Shown piece by piece: positions 21,799 through 29,658 of a stretch of 37,321 bases of DNA. The position numbers and the translations under genes are program-made. Position 1 is the first letter of the stretch; each line of letters starts with the position of its first letter. The notes beneath the pieces are model-generated. The model made no database searches. It was not told the origin of the DNA and saw nothing but the letters and a program-made list of their open reading frames with translations. The DNA comes from DATMXT01 sp035560415 (GTDB lineage: Bacteria > Bacillota > Clostridia > Oscillospirales > Feifaniaceae), in the NCBI GenBank assembly GCA_035560415.1, contig DATMZG010000078.1, positions 1 to 37,321 of the forward strand. The letters are read 5' to 3'.

Positions 21799-24165
21799 AT
21801 GATGACCATTCGTGAAAAGCTGAAGGCTGGGCTCGTCTATCTGGACGGCGGCACCGGCACGCTGCTTCAGGCCATGGGGCTCGCGCCGGGCGAGCTGCCG
21901 GAGCTGTGGAATTTGAAATATCCCGACCGCATCACGGCGCTGCACCGGGCCTACTATGAGGCCGGCAGCAACATCGTCTACACCAACACTTTCGGGGCAA
22001 ACCCCCTGAAATATGACGGCGGGGAGGGCAGGCCCCGCCTCGCCGAAGTCATCAGGGCCGCCATCGCGAATGCCCGTGCGGCGGCTTCTGAAGGGACAGA
22101 CCGGTATGTCGCCCTCGACATCGGGCCCTTGGGGCGCATGCTGGCTCCTTTGGGTGACCTGCCCTTTGAGGAGGCGGTTTCCCTCTTTGCCGAAATCGTA
22201 AAAGCCGGGGCGGAGGGCGCGGACCTTGTGGCCATTGAGACCATGAACGACGCCTATGAGACCAAGGCGGCGCTGCTCGCCGTCAAGGAGAACTGCGGGC
22301 TGCCCGTCATTGTCACCAATGTCTATGACGAGGCGGGCCGGCTCATGACCGGCGCGACGCCCGAGGCCATGGTGGCCATGCTCGAGGGCATGGGGGCCGA
22401 CGCCATCGGCATGAACTGCTCACTTGGCCCCGCCAAAATGGTGGAGCTGGTGCCCCGGTTTATCGCCGCAGCCTCAGTGCCGGTCATCGTCAAGCCAAAC
22501 GCGGGGCTGCCCCGCGCGCAGGGCGGAAGCGCCGTCTACGACGTCGGCCCCGAGGGCTTTGCAGCCTCCATGCAAAAGGCCGTCCGGTACGGCGCCCGCA
22601 TCGTCGGCGGCTGCTGCGGCACGACGCCCGAGTTCATCAAGGCTTTGGTCGAGGCCACAAAAGACATCCCGCCCGCGCCGCTTTCCGATAAGCGCCGGCC
22701 CGTCATCAGTTCCGGCAGGCAGGCGGTCGTGCTGGGAGATGCGCCGGTTCTGATTGGCGAGCGCATCAACCCCACCGGCAAAAAGCGGCTGGCGGCGGCG
22801 CTGCGGGAGGGAGACCTCGACGCCGTCCTGCGGGAAGGGCTCTTGCAGGAGGAGCGGGGCGCGGCGGTGCTCGACGTCAACGTCGGGCTGCCGGGCCTCG
22901 ACGAGGCGGCGCTGCTCGAAAGCTGTGTCGCCCGGCTGCAGGGCGTCTGTCCGCTGCCCCTCCAGCTCGACACGGGGGATGCCGCGGCGCTGGAGCGGGC
23001 CATGCGCATCTACTGCGGCAAGCCGCTTGTCAATTCGGTAAACGGCAAAAAAGAGAGCATGGACGCGGTCTTTCCGCTGATAAAAAAATACGGCGGGTTG
23101 ACCATTTGCCTCACACTGGGTGAGGACGGCATCCCCGAGACGGCCATGGGAAGGCTTGCGGTCGCAAAAAAGATCGCACTGGAGGCGGACCGGTTTGGCA
23201 TAGCCCGGCACGACCTCCTGTTTGACCCTTTGGCCATGGCCGTCTCGGCCCAGCCGGACGCGGCCCGGGTGGCGCTTGAAACCATGCGGCTGATTCAAAG
23301 CGAGCTTGGCGGCCTATGTGTCCTCGGCGTCTCCAACATCTCGTTTGGCCTGCCAAACAGGGACCTCATCAGCGCCGCCTTTCTCACAGTGGCGCTGCGG
23401 GAGGGGCTTGCGGGGGCCATCATCAACCCCTGCTCCGACACCATGATGGGGGCCTGGTGGGCCTACCACGCCCTCGCGGGCAAGGACGCGCGGTGCGAGG
23501 CCTATATCGGCTTTGCGGCGGGGCTCAAAAAGGAGACGGCGGCGCTCCCCGTGTCGGAGGGGCTCTCGGACGCAATTATTAAGGGCCTCGTGCAGGGGGC
23601 GGCCGCGGCCGCAAAAGAGGCGCTGAGGACAAGCGAGCCCCTCGACGTCATCGCACAGGAGATCGTGCCGGCCTTAGATGTCATGGGCCGGGGCTTTGAG
23701 GAGAAGACCGTCTTTTTGCCCCAGCTGCTCATGAGCGCCGAGGCGGCGGCCGCCGCCTTTGAGGAGATTAAAAAGATGCTGCCGGCCACGGGCGGCGGCG
23801 GGCCCCCCATCGTCATCGCGACGGTCAAGGGGGACATCCACGACATCGGCAAGAACATCGTCAAAACCCTGCTGCAAAATTACGGCTTTAAGGTCGTCGA
23901 CCTCGGCCGCGACGTTGCGCCGCAGGCGGTGGCCGACAAGGCCGTTGAAACCGGCGCCCCGCTCGTGGGGCTGAGCGCCCTCATGACGACGACGGTGCCG
24001 GCCATGGAGGAGACCATTAAGCTCCTCAAAGTGGCCGCGCCCCGGTGCAGGGTCATGGTCGGCGGCGCGGTGCTGACGAAGGACTACGCCGACACCATCG
24101 GGGCCGACTTCTACGCCGCCACCGCCATGGACTCGGTGCGCTACGCTCAGCAAATTCTGAAATAA
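21799..24165 (+). CDS. metH: Cobalamin-dependent methionine synthase, without activation domain
   Basis: This 788-aa enzyme transfers a methyl group from methyl-tetrahydrofolate to homocysteine through cobalamin. Domains in order: homocysteine S-methyltransferase barrel (GGTGTLLQAMG at the start; Zn ligands in NCSLGP near 206 and GGCCGTTPEF near 270), pterin-binding barrel (GERINPTGKK near 318, NSVNGKKE, FDPLAMAV, GVSNISFGLPNR), helical cap, and cobalamin domain with the lower-ligand motif DIHDIGKNIV (near 680) and GLSALMTTT. E. coli MetH is about 1,230 aa; the missing part is the activation domain, encoded just upstream. ATG 21799 or 21802, both after AGGAGTG. Confidence 0.95.
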   Translation: MMTIREKLKAGLVYLDGGTGTLLQAMGLAPGELPELWNLKYPDRITALHRAYYEAGSNIVYTNTFGANPLKYDGGEGRPRLAEVIRAAIANARAAASEGTDRYVALDIGPLGRMLAPLGDLPFEEAVSLFAEIVKAGAEGADLVAIETMNDAYETKAALLAVKENCGLPVIVTNVYDEAGRLMTGATPEAMVAMLEGMGADAIGMNCSLGPAKMVELVPRFIAAASVPVIVKPNAGLPRAQGGSAVYDVGPEGFAASMQKAVRYGARIVGGCCGTTPEFIKALVEATKDIPPAPLSDKRRPVISSGRQAVVLGDAPVLIGERINPTGKKRLAAALREGDLDAVLREGLLQEERGAAVLDVNVGLPGLDEAALLESCVARLQGVCPLPLQLDTGDAAALERAMRIYCGKPLVNSVNGKKESMDAVFPLIKKYGGLTICLTLGEDGIPETAMGRLAVAKKIALEADRFGIARHDLLFDPLAMAVSAQPDAARVALETMRLIQSELGGLCVLGVSNISFGLPNRDLISAAFLTVALREGLAGAIINPCSDTMMGAWWAYHALAGKDARCEAYIGFAAGLKKETAALPVSEGLSDAIIKGLVQGAAAAAKEALRTSEPLDVIAQEIVPALDVMGRGFEEKTVFLPQLLMSAEAAAAAFEEIKKMLPATGGGGPPIVIATVKGDIHDIGKNIVKTLLQNYGFKVVDLGRDVAPQAVADKAVETGAPLVGLSALMTTTVPAMEETIKLLKVAAPRCRVMVGGAVLTKDYADTIGADFYAATAMDSVRYAQQILK

Positions 24166-24200
24166 AAAAAGAGGCTTTGCCGACAGGCAAAGCCTCTTTT
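24166..24200. terminator. Bidirectional terminator between metH and fumC
   Basis: A 12-bp perfect stem (24170-24181 with 24186-24197) with a GACA loop is flanked by As on the left and Ts on the right. It begins right after the metH stop and ends 7 nt before the end of convergent fumC, so it serves both. Confidence 0.92.
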
Positions 24201-24206
24201 ATCTGT

Positions 24207-25559
<1,353 letters not shown>

Positions 25560-25572
25560 GCCGGTCACCTCG

Positions 25573-25601
25573 TTTACATTTTTTTGCCTGTATGCTATGA
25601 T
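25573..25601 (+). promoter_or_regulatory. Promoter of the malic enzyme gene
   Basis: TTTACA (25573-25578), 17 nt, TATGAT (25596-25601), about 30 nt upstream of the ATG and with AAAAGGAGG in between. Its -10 box overlaps the minus-strand -10 of fumC. Confidence 0.7.
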
Positions 25602-25623
25602 TATAGCGTAACAAAAGGAGGTA
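25600..25623 (-). promoter_or_regulatory. Probable -10 region of the fumC promoter
   Basis: On the minus strand, TATAAT at 25600-25605 lies about 40 nt upstream of the fumC ATG. An 18-nt spacer leads back to a TTGCCC-like -35 near the malic enzyme ribosome site. The -10 overlaps that of the divergent malic enzyme promoter by two bases, so the two probably compete for RNA polymerase. Confidence 0.55.
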
Positions 25624-25630
25624 GGGCAAT

Positions 25631-26785
25631 ATGGACTATTCAAAACGTTCTCTGGAACTTCACTATGACTGGAAGGGCAAGCTCGAAGTCGTCTCCCGCG
25701 TGCCGGTCGCATCGGCCGAGGACCTGTCGCTCGCCTATACGCCGGGGGTTGCGGCCCCCTGCCTCGAAATACAAAAAGACCTCTCCAAGAGCTACGAGCT
25801 GACCCGCCGGTGGAACACGGTCGCCGTCGTCACCGACGGCACGGCGGTCTTAGGCCTTGGCGACATCGGCCCCGAGGCCGGAATGCCGGTCATGGAGGGC
25901 AAGTGCGTGCTATTCAAGGCCTTTGGCGGAGTCGACGCCGTACCGCTCTGTGTGCGCTCAAAAAATGTCGACGAAATTGTCCGCACGGTCGAGCTGCTGG
26001 CCGGGTCCTTCGGCGGCATCAACTTAGAGGACATCGCCGCCCCCCGCTGCTTTGAAATTGAGCGGCGTCTTAAAAAAGTCTGCGACATCCCCATTTTCCA
26101 CGACGACCAGCACGGCACCGCCATCGTCACCTTGGCGGGGCTCATCAATGCCCTCAAAGTCGTGGGGAAAGATTTGAACCATATCCGGGTCGTCACCTCG
26201 GGCGCGGGCGCCGCCGGCATCGCCATCATCAAACTGCTCATCGCCTGCGGGCTCTCTGACGTCGTGCTCTGCGACCGCAAGGGCGCCATCTGGAAGGGCC
26301 GGGAGGGGCTTGACGGCGAAAAGGCCGCCATGGCCGAAATTACAAATAAAGAACTCCGCAAGGGCACCCTCGCCGAAGTCATCAAGGGCGCAGACGTCTT
26401 TATCGGCGTCTCGGCTCCGGGGGTCCTGACCCGCGAGATGGTGGCGACAATGGCGAGAGACCCCGTCATTTTCGCCTGCGCCAACCCGACGCCGGAAATT
26501 TTCCCCGAAGAGGCCAGGGCCGGCGGCGCCAAAGTCGTCGCCACCGGCCGCAGCGACTACCCCAATCAGGTCAACAACGTGCTGGCCTTCCCCGGCGTCT
26601 TCCGCGGGGCTTTGGACGCGAGAGCCGCCGACATCACAGAGGGCATGAAGCTGGCGGCGGCCTATGCCCTTGCGGGGCTGGTCGAAAACCCGACGGCCGA
26701 CTGTATTTTGCCCGCGGCCTTTGATGCGCGGGTGGCGGGGGCGGTCGCCGCCGCCGTCGCAAAAGCCTGGAAAGAAAACGCATAG
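25631..26785 (+). CDS. NAD(P)-dependent malic enzyme
   Basis: This 384-aa cytoplasmic enzyme decarboxylates malate to pyruvate with reduction of NAD(P). It has the short bacterial form: AYTPGVAAPC, the catalytic Tyr/Lys region near TDGTAVLGLGDIGPEAGMPVMEGK, the metal-binding IFHDDQHGTAIV, and a Rossmann domain with SGAGAAGIAI. The LCDRKGAIW segment after the nucleotide loop suggests a choice of cofactor, which I do not assign. ATG after AGGAGG. It is divergent from fumC and ends at a bidirectional terminator. Confidence 0.94.
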   Translation: MDYSKRSLELHYDWKGKLEVVSRVPVASAEDLSLAYTPGVAAPCLEIQKDLSKSYELTRRWNTVAVVTDGTAVLGLGDIGPEAGMPVMEGKCVLFKAFGGVDAVPLCVRSKNVDEIVRTVELLAGSFGGINLEDIAAPRCFEIERRLKKVCDIPIFHDDQHGTAIVTLAGLINALKVVGKDLNHIRVVTSGAGAAGIAIIKLLIACGLSDVVLCDRKGAIWKGREGLDGEKAAMAEITNKELRKGTLAEVIKGADVFIGVSAPGVLTREMVATMARDPVIFACANPTPEIFPEEARAGGAKVVATGRSDYPNQVNNVLAFPGVFRGALDARAADITEGMKLAAAYALAGLVENPTADCILPAAFDARVAGAVAAAVAKAWKENA

Positions 26786-26789
26786 CGAT

Positions 26790-26820
26790 AAAAAACCGGC
26801 AGCGAAAGCTGCCGGTTTTT
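26790..26820. terminator. Bidirectional terminator between malic enzyme and the HhH gene
   Basis: AAAACCGGCAGC pairs with GCTGCCGGTTTT around a GAAA tetraloop, flanked by As on one side and Ts on the other. It starts 5 nt after the malic enzyme stop and reaches the end of the convergent helix-hairpin-helix gene. Confidence 0.93.
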
Positions 26821-27226
26821 AGTCTGTATAAATAAGGTCTTTCAGTTTCTCAAGCGTCGCGTCGCCGATGCCGGACACCCGGGTCAGCTCTTCAATATTC
26901 CCATAGGGCCGCCCCTCAATGATGCGCTGCGCAAGCACCGGGCCGATGCCGGGCAGCATTTCAAGCGCATCGGCCGGAGCTTCGTTGATGTTCATTTTCC
27001 CCTCCTCGGACCAGTAGGGGGAGGCGCCCTCGGCTTTGGCGCCGTCCGTGGCGTCGGCGTCGACCGTGAAGCCCCGCGAAAACCAAGCCGGGCGCCCCTG
27101 ATAGACAATCAGCGAAATGAGGGCCGCGGCGCAGATGAGGACAAGGCCGGCTGTAAATCCCTTGGCCGTATGCCGCTCCTCTTTGGTTTCTTGCGCTAAA
27201 GGGGTCTGCGCCTGTTTGGTGTTCAT
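26819..27226 (-). CDS. Membrane-anchored helix-hairpin-helix protein (ComEA-like)
   Basis: This 135-aa protein has a cytoplasmic N-terminus, one membrane helix (GFTAGLVLICAAALISLIVY), a linker of about 40 residues, and a C-terminal pair of helix-hairpin-helix motifs (INEAPADALEMLPGIGPVLAQRI and LTRVSGIGDATLEKLKDL). That C-terminal domain binds DNA without sequence preference in ComEA, a competence DNA receptor. The usual ComEA SLBB domain is absent, and no other competence gene is nearby, so a role in DNA uptake is not assured. ATG overlaps the stop of the DEAD-box gene by 4 nt. Confidence 0.85.
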   Translation of the reverse strand: MNTKQAQTPLAQETKEERHTAKGFTAGLVLICAAALISLIVYQGRPAWFSRGFTVDADATDGAKAEGASPYWSEEGKMNINEAPADALEMLPGIGPVLAQRIIEGRPYGNIEELTRVSGIGDATLEKLKDLIYTD

Positions 27227-28434
27227 CGGTTGCGGCGAAGTCTTGGCGGCGAAGGGGCGCGCATCGTGGTGCGCACGGTCTCCTCCGGCGTGAACTCCTC
27301 CGGCGTCCCGTCTGACGTAAAGCGCATGTGGACGGCCTTTGTGCCGGTGATGCGCTCGAGCTCGCGGAGCTTTGGCGCGTCGTCCTCGCCGTAGTAAAAC
27401 GTGAAGGACTCGCCCTCCTTGCCGGCCCGGCCGGTGCGGCCGATGCGGTGGAGATAATGGGGCGTCTCGTCCGGAATGTCGTAGTTGATGACGGCGTCGA
27501 CGTCGTCGACGTCGATGCCTCTGGCCGCGACGTCGGTCGCGACCAGAACCGGCAGCTTGCCGGCCTTGAAGTCGTTCATGACCTTTGTGCGGGCCTGCTG
27601 GCGCATGTCGCCGTGCAGGCACTCGGCCGCAAGCCCGCGTTCTTTGAGGCGGGCGGCCAGCATGTCGGCCATGCGCTTGGTGTTTGTGAAAATGATGACC
27701 CGCTCGAAGCCGCGGGCTTTGATGAGCCGCACGCAGTCCTTGGTCTTCTGTGCGCCGACCGACTCGATGATATACTGCCTGATTTTGGGCTTTGACTCCT
27801 CCGTGCGCTCGACCGTCAGCTCCTGCGGGTTTTTCTGATAGAGCCAGGACATGTCCATGACTTCGCGGGAGATGGTGGCCGAGAACATGTTGAGGTTGCG
27901 CTCCTTCGGGGTCTTTTCAATGAGGTACCGCACGTCCTTGAAAAAGCCCATATCGAGCATTTTGTCGCACTCGTCGAGCACGACCCGGCGCACGGTGTCA
28001 AGCCGCACGTGCCGGTGCTTAAAGAGGTCGATGAGCCGGCCCGGCGTCGCGACCAGAATCTGCGGGTTGTTTTTAAGGGCCTTAACCTGCCGGTCAATGG
28101 GGTCGCCGCCGTAGACCGTGACCACCTTGACCCCCGGCTTGAAAGCGGCGAGCGCCCGCAGATCGTCTGAAATCTGGAGGGCCAGCTCCCTCGTCGGGGC
28201 CAGCACCAGCGAAGTGACGGTCTTGCCCTCGGGGTCGGTCTCCTGCACGATGGGAATGCCGAAGGCGCAGGTCTTTCCGGTCCCGGTCGGGGCCTTGGCC
28301 ACAACTTCGCCGCCCACAAGCAGCACGGGAAGCGCCTTGCGCTGAATTTCAGTCATCTCTTTGTAGCCCATTTGCTCAATTGCCTGCATAATTTCGCTTT
28401 GCAGGCCGAGCGAGGAAAATGTGTTGTCCTGCAC
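27223..28434 (-). CDS. DEAD/DECD-box RNA helicase
   Basis: This ~403-aa ATP-dependent RNA helicase has all core motifs: Q motif (TFSSLGLQ...TEIQRKALPVLL), Walker A APTGTGKT, PTRELALQ, TPGRL, motif II DECD in place of DEAD, SAT, and motif VI HRIGRTGRAGK. There is only a very short C-terminal tail, so no accessory RNA-binding domain. The start is uncertain: GTG 28434 has AAAGGTG 6 nt upstream and is preferred; a TTG at 28452 is in frame but lacks a site. It overlaps the helix-hairpin-helix gene by 4 nt. Role is likely in ribosome assembly, RNA decay or cold adaptation, as in related short helicases. Confidence 0.93.
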   Translation of the reverse strand: MQDNTFSSLGLQSEIMQAIEQMGYKEMTEIQRKALPVLLVGGEVVAKAPTGTGKTCAFGIPIVQETDPEGKTVTSLVLAPTRELALQISDDLRALAAFKPGVKVVTVYGGDPIDRQVKALKNNPQILVATPGRLIDLFKHRHVRLDTVRRVVLDECDKMLDMGFFKDVRYLIEKTPKERNLNMFSATISREVMDMSWLYQKNPQELTVERTEESKPKIRQYIIESVGAQKTKDCVRLIKARGFERVIIFTNTKRMADMLAARLKERGLAAECLHGDMRQQARTKVMNDFKAGKLPVLVATDVAARGIDVDDVDAVINYDIPDETPHYLHRIGRTGRAGKEGESFTFYYGEDDAPKLRELERITGTKAVHMRFTSDGTPEEFTPEETVRTTMRAPSPPRLRRNR

Positions 28435-28462
28435 TTTTTTCACCTTTGTCAAATATTATCGG

Positions 28463-28503
28463 CGTCGTATACCATAAACGCGCACCGTTTATGGTATACG
28501 ACG
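28463..28503. repeat. 18-bp perfect palindrome before the repeat array
   Basis: Positions 28463-28480 pair perfectly with 28486-28503 around a 5-nt loop. It directly abuts the first repeat unit and could form in either strand. It lies just upstream of the helicase start on the minus strand, so it may also affect that gene's promoter or leader. Confidence 0.85.
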
Positions 28504-28663
28504 CATGTGCGTTCGCCCAAAGGGCGAAAATCGCACGCGGTATACAATTCGTATAATCGCTGCGGCGCAGCTTATAATGGTCGCATGTGCATTTCGGCTA
28601 AGGCCGGAAAATACACGCGGAACACAATTCCGTATAATCGCTGTACCGCAGCGATTATACCAT
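28502..28663 (+). repeat. Two tandem ~80-bp palindromic repeat units
   Basis: Two units start at 28502 and 28582. Each begins CGCATGTGC, forms a hairpin and ends its first part with CACGCGG; each then carries a TATAAT-containing hairpin. In the second unit the latter is perfect (28632-28643 with 28649-28660, 12 bp). The core recurs, inverted, near the right edge (37189-37228). Base changes between copies keep the stem paired. No coding potential. Likely a dispersed REP/MITE-like element or a structured RNA family. Confidence 0.8.
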
Positions 28664-28698
28664 ATTTGCGGGAATAATGCAAATAGTTAAGCCGGATA

Positions 28699-28727
28699 TT
28701 GCCAAACGTGGCAATTTGGTGTAAACT
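28699..28727 (+). promoter_or_regulatory. Candidate promoter with dyad operator for the DUF975 gene
   Basis: TTGCCA (28699-28704), 17 nt, TAAACT (28722-28727). The -35 box is one arm of a perfect dyad TTGCCA-AACG-TGGCAA (28699-28714), which could bind a dimeric repressor. The DUF975 GTG start lies about 30 nt downstream. Confidence 0.5.
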
Positions 28728-28758
28728 AAGCTATATATAGAAGATATGGGGTGAGGGC

Positions 28759-29658
28759 GTGGATAAAGGCCAGATCAGGCGAAATATCAAAGAGCTTGCC
28801 AAGCGAATGCTTAAGGGCGGCCGGGGTCTTGCCCTGCTCGTCCTGCTGCTTCCCGCCTTGATTTCTCTGGGGTTTACGGCGCTCGACAAGCTTGTGGCCA
28901 TCGGCCTCGGTTACGCCCCCGCGACGCCGCTTGAGGTGCTGATGCTCGACTGGCGGTATTCGCTGCTCAGCACGCTGCTGTCAATAGGCGGCATGCTCAT
29001 CTCCATTCCGCTGGCCTTCGGGGTCAGAGACTGGTATGTCGAACTCGGAGCCGGCAACAAGGAGACTTTGGGCTACGTTTTTGGCTGGTTTTCGACGACG
29101 CAGCGCTTCTGGCGGGCCATTGGGCAGACCCTGCTCATCGGGCTGCGCAGCTTTCTCTGGGCCCTGCTCTTCGCCGTGCCGCTGGTCGCGGCCATGGCCG
29201 GAGCTGTCTTTTCCGGAATGTTTGTCCTCACGGGGACCGACATGTGGCGGTACGGATACGACCCCGAATACGTGCTTGCGGCGCTGGGCGTGCTGTGGCC
29301 CGTCATCCTGCTCTATCTCGCGTGGTGCGCGGTGGTAGGCATATGGCTCATGCGCTACGCGGCGGCTCCGTATATTCTGGTCCGCCACCCGGACTGGTCG
29401 GTGCGGGAGAGCATTTCAGAGAGCATTGCCGTCATGAGGGGACACCGCATTGAGTATGCGGTTTTCACGCTCAGCTTTTTTGGCTGGTTTTTGCTGGCCC
29501 CCTTCACACTGGGCCTTTTGCTCCTGTGGCTTTTGCCCTACTTTTTCGAGTCGACCGCGTTATTCTTCCAATACGTCGAAGACGCCTATTCAATTCCGGG
29601 GGCGGCCGGCCCCTTAGACCAAACGAATATTACGGAGGGAACAGACACACATGAGTGA
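28759..29658 (+). CDS. DUF975 family membrane protein
   Basis: This 299-aa polytopic membrane protein shows the DUF975 pattern: an N-terminal amphipathic segment, several hydrophobic helices, and a C-terminal APYILVRHPDWSVRESISESIAVMRGHR followed by SFFGWFLLAPFTLGLLLLWLLPYFFESTALFF-like hydrophobic stretch (quoted only in part here as family pattern: FGWFLLAPFTLG and LLPYF). No function is known for the family. Start is GTG with GGGTGAGGG upstream. Its end overlaps metG by 8 nt, so the two are probably cotranscribed, though a functional link is not evident. Confidence 0.85.
   Translation: MDKGQIRRNIKELAKRMLKGGRGLALLVLLLPALISLGFTALDKLVAIGLGYAPATPLEVLMLDWRYSLLSTLLSIGGMLISIPLAFGVRDWYVELGAGNKETLGYVFGWFSTTQRFWRAIGQTLLIGLRSFLWALLFAVPLVAAMAGAVFSGMFVLTGTDMWRYGYDPEYVLAALGVLWPVILLYLAWCAVVGIWLMRYAAAPYILVRHPDWSVRESISESIAVMRGHRIEYAVFTLSFFGWFLLAPFTLGLLLLWLLPYFFESTALFFQYVEDAYSIPGAAGPLDQTNITEGTDTHE

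Larger units (their letters stand above)
28435..28758. other. Intergenic region rich in palindromic repeats
   Basis: This 324-nt gap between the divergent helicase and DUF975 genes carries a hairpin (28463-28503), two tandem repeat units (28502-28663) and a promoter-like region with a small dyad (28699-28727). No credible reading frame is present. Confidence 0.75.

Noticed and set aside
28502..28663. CRISPR array
   Set aside because: Only two long units with internal palindromes; no short regular repeats separated by unique spacers and no cas genes.
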